Shown in pieces: positions 36,401 through 50,551 of a DNA stretch of 64,000 nt (position 1 is the stretch's first letter; each line of letters begins with the position of its first letter). Source of the stretch: Dirofilaria immitis (lineage: Eukaryota > Nematoda > Chromadorea > Rhabditida > Onchocercidae); the NCBI GenBank assembly GCA_024305405.1, contig JAKNDB010000076.1, positions 1,174,501 to 1,238,500 on the forward strand, in the 5' to 3' direction. The notes under the pieces were generated by a model. The model did no database searches. It was not told the DNA's origin and saw only the letters and a list, made by a program, of their open reading frames with translations. Position numbers and translations under genes: made by a program.

Positions 36401-39400
36401 ATAGATAATGTTGTATGTTATTATTGATATGCTTCATTTGTCAAATTTTTCTTCTAAATTATATCCTTATGACGTAAATAACATGTAACATGTTTGTATA
36501 AGCGCTTTAGTAATTGTTAAACGATATTATTTTTAAAAGCTTATTTAGTCAGTGAAAGTTGTAAATTGTATTCTGAGAAAATACTTATTTATATCATATT
36601 TTAGTCTGTTAATAACAAAGGTAATGCTTGTTCTTATATTTCCATCAATTTATAATAATAATATGCTAATTTGGAGTCATATCGTGAATTGAATAAGTTT
36701 TCCATATTTTATTAAAATTTTTCATTCTTCATTTCTATACAGCAATTATATTTCTTCAAATAATAAATGATAAAATGATGAAACAGCTTTAATATGAAAC
36801 TTTTTGTGAAATATGACAAGAACAAAGACACAATAAAATTAATATTAATTCTTTCTACTTGGAAGATATCTGATAAAGAATATTTTGCAGATAATTTTTT
36901 ATGTCTGAAATCGGTAGGGAATGAATAACGAACATTATGCTCGCAACTTATTCCGGCTGATCTGATTTGATCAATTCATCTCACGTATTTCCAACTTTTT
37001 ACTAGTTTGTTAAGGCACTGTTTATATTTCGTTGCAGGAATAGAAGATATATTTTTAGAAATTCTGAAGAGGCTTAAGACCTATATAACTATTATTTTTA
37101 TTAAATCACTCGAAATTCGGATTCTGTTCTTGAATTTATTATTGGAAAAACCAATGTTTTATTTGCTATCACAATTAATTGTTTGTCGATGGATTTCTAG
37201 TCTTATTACTGAAAATTATACGAAATGTGCATGAAATCTTTTATAAATTTAAAGGCTAATGTTTCTGAATCATGAATTGATACAGTTCGTTGCAAATATT
37301 TAAATTTTTGTGTGTTTTATTATATGTATGCTTCATAATAGCTTATCGCCAGAAAAATGCGAGTAGCATGCCTAGCTAGATTTTTGAAACCACATTTTTA
37401 ATACATGCTTTGCGATTAACGTTAAGCATGTGTGGCATTATAATGAAAGCAATATAAAATCAACATATAATTAAAACTAAAATAATAGAGACGTTGTAAT
37501 CAGACATTTTATTTTGAAATTAAATTGATAGATGAATCAATTGTATATTATCATTGTTTTTCAATACATACTGTCTTAGAATATTCTTCATATTTCTTCT
37601 CCATTACTCAAAATCCGAATAATTAGAAGAAACAGAAGAAAATGGATAGAGTACAGAGAAAAAGACATAAACAATGTGTAATTATATCTGTACCGATAGA
37701 GCGTAAATATAATCACACACCGTTTAAGAGTATTTTTAGATTATGACAATGTATAAGAAGCAATTAAATTTCAACTCATTGAAAGTAAGTACTGCCGGAA
37801 TAAATGTCTCTACTACAAATGATAAAAGCAATCGTCATGGAAACAAATCACAGCAATGCGCTGATGAATTTTTATATTTTCAATTTTCATATATCATTTT
37901 GAAAGGAAATTTACAAGTACCATAAGTTGAAAAGTTTTAGATTATTTGAAATGCCTCATAATTACAAAAAATATTTCATTCCGGAATGAAGAAGCTTCAT
38001 TCCTACACCCGCGGTGAGGATTTTTGTATATGAAGAACATTTCATGTCAACCGATGTATATTTTAAATCACTATGATTTCTTATTTTTCATCGCATAATT
38101 ACTGCTAGCAAAACATATCTAATATGGCACGTGATGCTCTATTGATTCATTATAGCCGCCTGTTCCAAATTCAAATTTCGCTCAATGCTTATGATTTTAA
38201 TTTATGTCTGAAACAGTGAAATAAAATAATACTAATACATCCCAGACAGCATTCATAGACTAATCACACTGCAGCCAAATTAACATCGCCACCATCCGTC
38301 CTGAACCAACCAAAACCTCCAGATAATCCATTTCCCACATATTAATATGCCCGACTACTTTTACATCCTTAATATATTATGGCTTACACGGCCTCTGTGA
38401 ATATCAATATGAAATATAGTAGTCCCCAACAAGTTAGTGAGTTGCTTTTGTTTCGGGTGACACGCTTTTGACAGCAAAATATTTATTGAACTGAATTAGC
38501 TGCCGAGAACTGTTGAATTTACGACACTTTATTGGGCGACAGGACTGCGTGAGGATTGTGTTGTTGCCTGAGAAATAGGAGAATGCGGGAATCGGAATGC
38601 TCATGGGTACTGCCTCACTCTTTCCCATTGATTTACCCAGCTTCCTGGCATTCATGGCATTGGATAATCTTCTAGTCTATCTGCTTTATATATTTCACTT
38701 CTTTCTTCAATATAAACTTGAATATTTATAGTCATTATATATTGAACTTCTTAGTGAAGCTGCAAATTAGTCGCTGATGAATAGTGTCATATTAGGTTTT
38801 CTTTTGATGTGTAACAGTAGAGATTAGAAATCTACAGTCAAGGCTTTTAGATCTTTCTTTTTCGATCTCTTATTGAGATAATGTTGCGAAGATTACATAG
38901 GTTAAATCAAAATTAATTGGGAAAATATGTGAGATCAAACCAATGTCATTTATAATGACGTTTCATGATTCTAATATCCTCAATGACAATTTTACCTGCT
39001 GGCTCCTATCAGAATTCCCATATCAGTTTATTTGATATCTTTGGAAATATCGAATATTGTTTTTCTACGATTTCTACATCTTGAGCTGATAAAATATTCA
39101 AATGAATTTTTCTGGGCAACGACCTATCATAAGCTAAAGGAAAATAAATCCAATTTGGAGAAAAATTTACAAATTTTTAGTATCTGATGATTATGTGAAG
39201 ATGTTGCTATGTATTGTGCTGTTATCATATTTTCCAAATAGAATGGACGGTATAATTTTATCATAGCATGTAATATTCAAATAATATTTCGATACTAGTA
39301 TCTTAATGTATTTGTTTAGTTTCCCGAATATTGCAGTTTTATTTCGTTACTTTATTGATGTTGAATGGAACAGTTTAGATTTCTTTATTCATCCTATACC

Positions 39401-39777
39401 ATTCGATTGTTTTCATTCATATCTGTTACATAACAAAATTACAGGCTTATCCTGTGCTGTATTATAATACTGAAAAAGAAAAAATGAAATACTTGAGTAA
39501 GTTTGACATTATATGGCGATATGAAGTATGACACAAATGAATGATAATCTTTCATTTCATACTGTCTACAGATTATGCACAAGTGATAACGCTTTAATTA
39601 GTACTTACAAATTTTTCGACGAAATTTATCTATTTGATCCAATCGTAAATTTACGTATGAAGATTAACACTGATCAATGTCTTCAATTTTAATAATTAAA
39701 TATATATCGCACAGTTAAAGATTAATATGCCTTTAATTTATCTTATTAGTTTTACGGAAATATCATCAAAATCTATT

Positions 39778-40028
39778 GCTTTCATAATAAGGTAGGCTTT
39801 AAACAGTAAATGAAGTAATAAGAAACTGAAATATGTTAAATAAAAAAAAGGCTTTTCACATCTCTTGAATAAAAGAATCAAGATTGAATGATAACCACGT
39901 ATCTTAAGCTTTCATAATAAGGTAGGCTTTAAACAGTAAATGAAGTAATAAGAAAATATGTTAAATAAAAAAAAGTCACATCTCTTGAATAAAAGAATCA
40001 AGATTGAATGATAACCACGTATCTTAAG
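39778..40028. repeat. Tandem duplication of about 121-130 bp
   Basis: Two adjacent copies, 39778-39907 and 39908-40028, both beginning GCTTTCATAATAAGG and ending CACGTATCTTAA. The second copy lacks two short pieces (about 5 and 6 bases) but is otherwise nearly identical, so the duplication is recent. No coding potential. Confidence 0.95.
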
Positions 40029-42896
40029 AAATATCCATAACACAGTTAGAAAATGATAAAATATCGTAACTATTTAAACCAATAAGAAATATTTAAGTGA
40101 CAAATGTTGATTATAAAATGACTTTATGATATCTATAACTTCTAATCTGATATGACAATCGCTTTTCATATATTATTAACTTGTTAAAAATAACTTTTGA
40201 CTTCTTACTTTTTATAACAAGATTGGTATTTGTTCACTGTGGAACTATCATGTTATAGCTAGCACTTGAAAACAAAATGGTTAAGTAAAAATTCATTACA
40301 TGAATTTAATAGTTTTATCATCCAAACATGTTTTTAATCCATTGAGTATTCCATTATTGAAAAGGTATTTCTAATGAGAATAAGAGGCTGATGCTTAAGA
40401 CAGTCGCGTAGTGTTATGTAGATGATCTACTTCCATGTGTTATTTGTTTATATTTTGAAGTTTTTAGGAACTTCGCAATTTGCACTCTTTTTATTTGACC
40501 ATATATTATTTAAACATTGTTAGCAAAAATTTTTATATCGCATATTGGGAAATAATACCGAGAACTTACTGCTTATAATTGCTTTTCTGTATGTTACAGT
40601 TTCTTCTCATATGCAACTGGCTTTGGAATTTTTCTGAAGTTTTAGTTATATCAACTTAGATTTAGCATTATAGTGATTTGATATTTCCGATTTTTGAATG
40701 ATTTATCAATCGAAAATTCGCAAATAGGAGATCTCTTTTTTGGTAGTTGATAGCCAGAATTATCACTAGAGAAAACGATGAAGCAAAGCATTAATTCAAA
40801 GGCTACACAGAATTTATTTCTCCAAATTACACAATATCTTAACCGTAAAAAATAATTTTACTATATAATTAATTGCTGATGTGAATCTTCGAGGAAAATG
40901 ACAGTAGAAGTTACTTAAAATGTTTTGTTATCTTAATCTGGCGATTAAGTAAATCAAAAACTGTCTGCTTCCTGCATCTTTAAAATTAGATTTAGTCATT
41001 CAGTTTTCTAGGACTTGTAAAAATTACTTTTCTAAATTTTTATTCTGATCAGTAACTTCTGTTTCCACTACACCGCTATCAGCAAAATACATCAGCTGAT
41101 GAATTTAATCTGTCAGATGCCAATTCAACATGTTTTACAAATGTTACAAATGTTATTTAGAAGTTTTTTTTTTTTTTTTTTTAGAACATCATCTATTTCG
41201 AATCAATTAGGCTTTCAGCATAGGACAGTATTGAGAGCTTACCATATTTACATAACCGATAGCCGATAGAATGTTCCTGTCTCCATACATCATATTTTGT
41301 CAACACTGTTTACTGAAGAAATATGATGGTAATTTTTCGGATATTTGTTTAAGAATTTTAAGCAATTCTGAAATACAAATTCAAATTGCATCTCTAATCG
41401 CTGAATCTTTTGCCAATGATTATTTTAGTTCGTTTCTTTGTGATCGCACGAAATATCTCTTACTTTCTCGCATGACAGCACATATGAATGGAATAGCATG
41501 TCGTTAAGTTTTAAAATGTAGTAGTTATGAAGCAGATCAACTTCGATTACAAGATAGAAAGAAACATATGAAATGAATATTTTCGGCTTACAATTCCTAG
41601 ATAACAAATTTGATGTCGTGAAATGCATTAAATGAAAAATATTAAGTCGTGGTGTGAATCGAGAAGACGATGCATATAACTAGAATGGATCTAGTGTTAT
41701 GAAGTACAGAAGGAAATCTGTAAAACATGGACTGTAACTTGAATGATGAAAGTGACAGAGAATGGACGTCGGTCTTTTAGGGCTTGAAAAGGATAGAAGA
41801 ACTGTTATCGATTTGTATCCATCTGGAAAAGAGAGATATCGGGGAGTTAACTTTAAAGCAACTGAGGAGAGTAATTCGGTCAGGTCTATACGTCTTCAGA
41901 ACAGAAAACTAGCTAGAAGAAAGCTTAGTTATATAGTTGGAAGAAAGGAAGGAAGAATTTTTGAATGATGATGATGATGGTGATGATAGTTGAAGAAAGT
42001 TCAAGAGAGGAGAATAGGAGCATGCCAAGGATAGCGAGAGAGGTAACGGCGTAACGGCTTGTTGTGCGGATTGCTATCAGCTGCACTTGAAAGCTTGCAA
42101 TGATGCAAGACTAAGTCGATAACACTTTTTTTTCATCTCAATCATTTTTTGCTTGCTTTTGTTGATATAGACTGCCTAATCTATCTCAACATTATCAAAA
42201 TAGTTAATATTCATACGGTCGAATATGTTTCAAATTTAAACAATTTTGGCTCAAGGTATGCTTTTTCATTGGAAATTATTTCACATTTAGATTAATTTGA
42301 CTACTTCATCTATTACTAAATTTGATTTTTATTTGTGTCATTCTTTGGGTGAGTCATACGAGACAATAATGAGATCATAGTAATCCATATTGGAAATTGC
42401 ACCGTAAATGATGCCCATTCGGGTTAACAATTTTTTGTTATGTTGAAGCCTAAAGAAAAGAATAACTTCATCTTTCCTCTGTACATAATGGATTTCGCAA
42501 TTATTGCAATTAGAAATTTATTTTAATATATTTTGGAAATAATTTGCGGTGGAGTTGTCAACTATGTATTAGTGAATTTGTCCTACATTAGTTTATGCGC
42601 TTATTTTTACGTACATAGTACGCATATGTATTATTGAAAAGTGATCCAACGCAAAATCAAATGTTTATATCGGCTTTTTTCATCCAATTTTATGGAAAAA
42701 GAAACAGAGGAATAATATTCTTACACCAAATATTTAAAAAGGTCAACTTCATTGTTTGATGTTTTACTTTGATAAGCTGATTGTGTGGCCAGCGGTAAAA
42801 TGTTTGTGCTCTACCTGTCGCTTATTCTTTTTATAGGAAATTGAATCCCTTTAGATTTCAGTTAATTACTGCCCAATAGAATAGCCGGCTGCAGAA

Positions 42897-45800
42897 ATGA
42901 TGAAGAGAACGGCACGAATGATCGATGTGCCAAAACTGCGTAGAAATTTAAAGGGACGCGGCCGTGTCGCGGAAACAGTGTGTTGCGGGTTAGTAAGCTT
43001 GTACATATTTACTCTGTCGCCAGGATGATTCATGGACTTGAAGTCGTTTTTCATTTCCATCATGTTATAAGTAGATTTAAAATTTTATGCTTTTTATCAA
43101 AGAAAATGGTGGAATAGCTATAAGTCTCTTGATTCACATTCCAACTAATTTTCGGTACTTTTTTCATATATGATGAAGCATAGTATTGTACAGTTCCAGG
43201 TTACTTCTGGCCCGAGATATGTATCGCTGATGGTATGCTGCTGCTTCTCCACTATTTCTAACATGACACTTTACAGACATTTCGGTGGATTCGCTTACGT
43301 GAAATTTGTATTGTTGTGGCTGAGTTGTATTGCGCTTGATTTATTTATTGGATTCCGTTTTGAGTTATTATATCCGGTTTGGTTACTTATGCGCAGCTGC
43401 TACGATTCGTTTCGGTTCCAGGGTCTCGTTAGCTCATTGCAGTATTCTGTGCGTTTCTTATCCATTTTCATAACTGTTGCAACTGAGGAGAGCATCAGAA
43501 ATATCAATTTTAAGTTAAATTCCTTTTGAAGTTGCTGACTTCAGGCTTTTTCCGCATTTTTTATGTGTGCGACAGTAACAATGGATCTTATATGTTTTAT
43601 ATTTCTTCCCATTCAACTGCTGTTTTTTCTTGCAAGTACATATGTATGGATATTTCTAGTTTGGCAGACAGGTACAAACAAATTCATGAAATTTCATCGT
43701 TATATTTTTTTCTCCAAATCGAGTATTTTTAATCTTTTTTTCTATATTTGACAGTTTGACATCTTTAAGAACTCAGTTATAATTGTAGCAGAACGAGGCA
43801 TTGGTTCAGCTCATTTGCTATTATGGATCGCGATAATATCGTTCGAATATAATTGGCGTTATAGAGGAGATTCGCCGCTGCATCTCTTAAAAGATTCAAT
43901 ACTCGGGTCGACATTCAATTTTTTTACTGGTAATGTTTGCAAAAATTTTGTTTTGCTTAGTAAGTATTTTGTTGAGCTAATTACAACATTGTTTGAATTA
44001 TTAAATTTTCAGGTGGTATATTCGCGAATTGGTTGGAACTGCATGATTTATCAACCAGCAGTGAAATGGTTACAACTGATTTTTCGAAAGAATGCTATCC
44101 ATCACCACGATTTGTTAATCCTACCGGTAATTCCTTGGGTGATTTTGATGTCGCGTTAACGGCAGCTTTTGCACAAAGTTCTTCATTGACTTTAGATCTC
44201 TCTCGGCCTTTTGCTGCACACTGTATTGGGTATCCAGTCGTCATGCTTGGATTTGGTCTCAAAACTTATTTCAGGTATGAGATTAGCCTACTTTTGAAAC
44301 GTGATTCTGTCTCAAATATTTCTGATACTCAAATATTTGAATTGTATTTTAACCGAATATCAGGGGAGATCTTTCTTATTTCAATCAATTTTTCACAGAA
44401 TTATGATTTCATTAACTTGTTATGAAAAGATATAATATTCTTTTAACAGACTTTGGAGAGTTAAAAGACGTCAGCGTGAAGTTTCACTTGCCAATGAAAT
44501 ATATTGTAAGATTTTAACTGAGGCGTTACCTTCGTTATATGAAGGCCCAAAAATATATTCGCGATGTAATGGTACAATATTACAGGAACAGGAGCAGATA
44601 GGTTGCTTTGTGTTTGTATTTAACCTAATTCGCATTATTGGCAATTTTTAAAGTAGCCATAACCTTATTTGTGTTTTCAATCGAAAACAATTGTTTGTAA
44701 TAAGTTTAGGAAAATTTTTAGAAAATGATATGTAGCACATATACTATGTTTTCTAAAGTTTGTTTGAAGTATCGTATTATTCAGTGGTTTGCATTTCTAC
44801 TGTTATAAGCCTCATAACTCTTGATATGATTCTTGTATTTCACTTTATATGTTTTTTCATGATTTTATTACTCTTATAATGCATTCAATCTATGCCATAT
44901 TTTTCAAGACTTTTAACTATCCAAGAACGAGCAATTGTTATTTTTCACTGTGAAAAATGTTTTGAACTACTTTTGCATATTTTGCTGCATTAAATTAAAA
45001 GCGATAAGCGTTTTGCTTTGTTTTTTTTCCTTTTTTCTGGCACAGTAAAGTAATTTTCTTTTTCAGAGTTTGAATCAGAAATTTGTTCTGGTTCGTTGCA
45101 AAATTTATCTATTTGCGCATCATCTTCCTCGACTGCTGTAGTACAGCGAAAGAATTTACGTGCTGGAGCAAGTTGGAAGCAAAATGGTTGGAAGCATATA
45201 GGCATTAATTCCAAGAAAGTTTCTGTTCCTCTAAATGGAACTTCATCAACGCGAAAAGAAAGGGCAATTAGAGAAAATAACGATGATGATGATACAGCTA
45301 GTTCTGGTTCGTTACATTGACATTTCCTTAGTTTTTGTTGCAGTATTAAGAAAAGAAACGTAAATGACATTTTTTTCAAGAGAAATAAATTTGAAATTAG
45401 ACAGTATTCCCAAAATTGTTTGCTAGACAGATTGTTTCGTTACACCGAAATAATTATAATTTTCTAATAGTTGTATTTTTAATAGTGATTAAATCGACTT
45501 TTGTGCTCATTATCTCGTTTTCATAAGTGTTTTATTTTGCTAGTTAACTTTAACTGAAGAAACTAATTTATGTGAGAAAAGCAATTTTGGCTTAGAAAAT
45601 CATTTGTTATTTGTGGTCGGAAAAATTATGGATATAATAGTATATCAATAGCAGTTTTCCTGCTTTTTTGATGCCAGTTTTTTAAAGATTAAAGAAGAGT
45701 GAAAGAGTATATGAGACTCAATTTATGTTGCAGTTTAGGAGTGATTATAAAATCTTTATCAGAATTACGATTTTTTGCAGTGTCTTTGTCGGTGGCATCA

Positions 45801-48800
45801 AAAATATATTTATGGCGCGTGATATGGGATTTAGTTTGGAGTATAATATTATACATATTAGGTGGTGTTGTTGAATTACCGTCATCATCATTAGATGATC
45901 GTATATCACTGTCTTCAAATGAAGTGGAAAGCGAAGATGAAATGGAACAGGAAGAAACCTCATCTCAGCCAGATGATGCTTCTCCTAGTTCTAATCGTAT
46001 AGGACCTATTCATCGGCATCCAACTAATTCCAAAAAAACAAAGGTACTTCAGTTTTTGTTACTACTAAACAGCTGAATTATTTTTTTGAAATGTGTATGG
46101 ATTGAAATCTTATGCATGTCCTGAAAACTTCTCATGAAGAAAAAATGGAGTACGAGATTTTTCGAGTTTCTATTCACATTTTAGTGTTAATTTCATGCTC
46201 AGGAAGTTATTCTCGAACAAAAGGCGGACGTTCAAGAGGGCATCATTTACAAAACCATACAGAATATATCTTATCGCCACTAACATCTGTAAACAATACG
46301 TTATCGTCTTCATTGGGTGCTAATTGCGCATTAAGTACTAATTTATTGAATCTGGCAGCAGACAGCATACAACAAGATAAGCAATTGTATAGCTCTGCTA
46401 GCAATGCAGATTATCAGAATATGTCGATTACAAATATTAATGTTGTTGAGAACGGTGGTTTATCTACAGGCAGTGCTGCTAGTTTGAATGGGAAGACCAG
46501 GAAATATGAGTTAGTTTTGTCATAATTTTCAGTTTCTACTTTGGGTTTTTATTCACAACATTTAATATAAGCTTGTATACTGCAAAGAATTAGAAACATC
46601 GTCGATTTTGTTGCCTCGTCAGTTTTTTGTTTATTTCGATTTAAAGGTAAATTTTGATATATAAAAACTAATTTAAATTCAAATAAATTGTGTGCTGCCA
46701 ATTTCCGTAAACTGGGTCTAAAGTAATGAGAAAATCTATAGCTCGACTAAATAGTTGAATGTTTTTAATGCTACAATTTAATTTTTCTTAATGAGTATCG
46801 TAGGACAGATTACATATATTTTAGTGCTGAAGAACTGCTAGAAACATTACGTAGTGATTTGCGAGCAGCACAGTCACAAGAAACGGAGTTACGTTACATG
46901 TTGCAACAATATATGAATGGAGAAAAACAACTGAAAGAAGAATTACAACAGCTAAAATTGAAGCAAGAGCAAAGTGACAACAAGTTAGCTTTTTAATGAA
47001 GCATTTATCAAGTTTCGACCTTAAGATAAAACTTTTTTGGAAAGATTAGAGATTAAAAATGATAATTTTTTAAGGCTTGCAAATATAATGAAGGTGCATG
47101 AACAGGATAAATCAACAATGCAGCTGTTAGAAAAGAAATTAATTGATACACAAGCGAAGAAAAATGAATTAGAAAAGGAATTAACTGCAGAGAAGCGTAA
47201 CAAAATTAAAGAAGAGCACGCTGCTGCGCGTGCATTGGCAGCTGCCCAGTCAAATAAGTATGTTGTTAACTGATAGCTAGCTTATGAGTACGTCGTTAAT
47301 TTTTACGACTCTTTTCTGCAAAATGCCAAGGAATTGATTCCAGAGTAATCAGCTATTCACTTGGTACAATTTTTATGATCTTTACAGAAATTTTTCAGTT
47401 TTATGATTTTCTTTAGTGAAAAGTTTGTAGGATATTGCATTTGCAGAAGTGTTGAATGTACTGAAGCATGTAAAACAAAGAAGGCTGATTTGGAAAAAGA
47501 ATTGCGAATCATACGACGTGAATTGAAGGTTAAAGAAGAACTCACAATTGAGTATGAAGAAGAGCTGCGACAGTTACGTCAATATAAAGAAAGCAACGAT
47601 TTGCAGGTTTGTATCATCTTGGTGAGCTGTAGCAAATATGTTCTTGAAGGTTTTTTGCTTTTCTGGTTAAGTCAAAATTATTTTGCATACATTTACTTTC
47701 TATGGAGTAAAATAATTTAAGTTGAATAAGGCAAACTGACTTTAAGGAAGTTAAACTAGCAGGATTAATCATACTGATAATTTATCATGCTTTAACAAAT
47801 TTGGGAACTGGCTGTCTTGTGATAAAACTTCTTTAGGAGCTGCATGCAACGCTTCGAGTTATTCGTGAGAAGAACACTCATCTGGAGAAATCACTGTCAG
47901 CCGAAAATCGGCTAAAGCAAAATTATTTTATGCTTTAAATGAAGCGCGAGGACAAATGGCTGATTTTCAACGTTAGTTTCTAGTTTATAATAATTTTTGT
48001 TTATAAATAATTTTTGCTGTATGATTCGTTATGATGTGAGTTGGTAAAGGACTAAACTAATGAGAATATATTATTATAGTGTGAATTATGTTTATCGATA
48101 TAGTTATTAATAGTGAAGTCTGTAGAAACCAAATTCACGTTAATATCACTTTGCCAACAAGTAAACTTAATTTTATTTTCCACAAAGTAGTCGCTATTCG
48201 TAGTCCTGCTTTATACAAAAATAAAAGTTGCAAATTACAACTGTTCCACTGCTGGATTAAAAGTTATGTTATAGAACAGCTATTTGCAAAAGAAGCAGAT
48301 TTGCGTTTAAAAGACGTTGAATTAATGAATCTACGAGGGCGATTTGGGAGTAGTACAAGTACAAGCGATCCAACAAAGTTAACACTTGCTGCAGATAATC
48401 GAGGACCGGTATATTTCTTTTGTTTAACCAAATGAGTATTTAATTAACATTTTTAATGCAAGAAGATTCGCTAATAAAATTGATGATTTGCGTAAATTAT
48501 GTATGAAATTGATGATTTGCGAGACTTACTTAGGGAACTATTAAAAACTAAGTGAGATCGTATGCATTACAGAAACAACTTTTCAGATTTTTGAAATGTA
48601 AATTGGTCTTTTTAGCTCTCAATAAAAACGGCACGCTTAGGCCCTGCAGGTAATGCTATTCTGTCGCCAACTGTCAGTGATCTTAGCAGCATTTCTAAGT
48701 CTCATGTAATAGCAGAACAGGACATTTTCAACAGTGCAAGCAGTGCTTACATGTAAATCTTAGTATCATCTTGTTTATATTTAATGTTTAAAGATGAAGT

Positions 48801-49234
48801 ATCACATCACTGCTGTATTTCAATAGTACAACAGTCATTCGATACTAATATTTCATATATTTCGGTTTAAATGTCCTTAACTGCGTTTTTCGAATGGATT
48901 AATATGGCTGTTTCTTCCACCGACTTTTTTGAAAAAGCCGCTTAGTATTTCCGTCATACCTTTTGTTCAATCTATTCTTAATTTAAATAAGGAAGCTTGA
49001 TGACCGTATTTTGTTTCTTAATTATTACCGAGCATTTTTAGGCCATATACATTCACTACACACTCATCTCAAGATGAGCACTCTATGTTTGATAGTTCTT
49101 CTACAATACCGCCAAATTCGGTAAGTCCATCTCCAGCATCACGCCTACCAAGTGTCAATTCAGATGCTTTTCGTTTCACAAACAGCAAATTCAGCCCAAC
49201 ATCGACTAATACCAATTCTTCAAGGAATTCTTAA
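42897..49234 (+). CDS. maco-1: Macoilin (ER membrane and coiled-coil neuronal protein), frame breaks
   Basis: Macoilin is a conserved multi-pass rough-ER protein needed for neuronal excitability and sensory behaviour in nematodes. Exons 42897-42988, 43277-43427, 43545-43671, 43792-43929, 44013-44273 and 44450-44601 encode the membrane domain. Anchors are FGGFAYVKFVLLWLSCIALD, FRFELLYPVWLLMRSCYDSF, LLFFLASTYVWIFLVWQTER and LDLSRPFAAHCIGYPVVMLG, which aligns with the most conserved vertebrate segment. Further exons (45067-45306, 45862-46043, 46203-46509) are acidic and Ser-rich. Exons at 46825-46983, about 47026-47257, 47447-47606, 47837-47971 and 48275-48408 form the coiled coil (AEELLETLRSDLRAAQ, EEELRQLRQYKES). 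Exons 48616-48752 and 49042-49234 form a Ser/Pro-rich tail. Apparent single-base losses lie at 46032-46038 (A run) and 47910-47911, and the junction between 46983 and 47026 is off by one. A 60-residue Ser/Thr-rich insert precedes the conserved LDLSRPF helix compared with vertebrates. Confidence 0.93.
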
Positions 49235-50551
49235 ACTGTTACTGTTTGAAAATATTGATTCAGGCACTTATCCCGGTTCATTTTTTCATCATTTATGGGT
49301 TCAGTTTGATTTTTTCATACTTCGGTGAGGGACGTCTTTCGTGCAAGAATTATTCCGATGAAAAAAGTGCGACGTATAATTCAAGTGCAGTGAGATTCTA
49401 TCCAGTGCAAACACCTTGTGGCCATTGCTGCGGGCAAGTTTTGTTTCCTTCTTTTTTTCATTTGGTGTCCTGTGATTATATCATAAAATTGTGCATTTAT
49501 ATTGGAGCTGGAAAAATTGTCTTAGTAATGTAAACCATTTCCTATTTATGATGCCTTTGTTCTTTCCTAGTTTTTTTTCGTAGTTGTGTTAAGGTTCTTT
49601 TTTATCTTACACTATTTCTCAACTTGAAATTCCGTGTTCCACCGTATGTTCAAATTATAAATTACACAACTTATGTTTCTCTACTGTTTTGTTCCCAATA
49701 TAAGATTTTGCTCTTTTTGTGAATATTATGTAATCCCGTCAGGTGAATCTGATTATAAACTTGGTTACACAACAATTAGGAATACCACAGAAAAGTAAAT
49801 ATAGTTTTTACATAGCATTTGAAAAAAGCCGACAGTTTCGGTACTCTTGTAAGTTTATTTTCGAAACCATATTGACGTTTTGTATGAATCAATATATCCA
49901 AATTGATGACATTTGTTTGCATTCGCTTATCTCATATGCTCTGATAGCCATTTCATTTTTTTTCGTCTTGAACTGCACTCCTTTCATTTTTTAATGTTTT
50001 TCTTTCGGTTTCTCTTGCGGATCTCTTCTTACGGTTCATTGTTAAAATACATGACTGTTTTATTTTCATTCAAATCTTTCTCAGCGACATAATTTGCTAT
50101 TATGTCTTACTGTTTTTAAATTCACACCAGTTTGTCTCAGAATTCCTTTCTCTTTGTGGTATAAAGAAGCCAGCTACTATTCAGATCGTATACACATTTG
50201 ATTATATATAGTCTTAATTTGCTTGTGTTGAAAAAATTCCAAACATCTTTGCTTAAAGATGTGTGCTTACACATGAAAATTCTTAGTATCTTAAGAGATG
50301 CTAAAAAAACAGAATTAATGCGGAAAAAGATGAAGAATAAATAACAATTCATAAAAGTATTCTTTATACCATCTCATCTCACAAAATTATTTAAAGAATC
50401 CATACTGTTGAACAAATCTCGGGCCTATTTGCCATCATAGAAAATGAACACTTGTGTTGGATTCGTCCACAATTTCAATTTACAAAGACAAGGATCCATT
50501 TTCAGATGCACGGGTTAGTAAGAGTACTATCTTGAAGCTTTTGATAACCGG
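49235..50551. other. Convergent intergenic region between macoilin and WDR18
   Basis: It holds the two 3' untranslated regions. A 95-codon open frame at 49246-49533 on the plus strand contains a Cys-rich stretch (TPCGHCCGQ) but no clear splice model or start; it could be an alternative macoilin 3' exon. The rest is T-rich with nothing recognisable. Confidence 0.4.

Larger units (their letters stand above)
29909..42896. other. 13-kb AT-rich region without supported genes
   Basis: Open frames here are short, lack matching splice sites and encode low-complexity sequence. Visible structure is limited to a 21-bp tandem repeat (32198), a 30-base hairpin (33427), a roughly 125-bp tandem duplication (39778), a run of 18 T at 41165-41182, and GAT/ATG microsatellite sequence at about 41963-41985. 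Two patches are more GC-rich than their surroundings: about 38270-38670, and about 41990-42070, which could be a promoter for macoilin. The region may be an intron of a longer zinc-finger transcript or regulatory DNA. Confidence 0.5.

Noticed and set aside
41762..41968. 68-codon plus-strand frame rich in Arg, Lys and Glu
   Set aside because: Purine-rich sequence upstream of macoilin gives long frames by composition; no splice sites or similarity.
49246..49533. Cys-containing 95-codon frame just after the macoilin stop
   Set aside because: Begins in 3' untranslated sequence, lacks a convincing start, and the macoilin C-terminus is complete without it.
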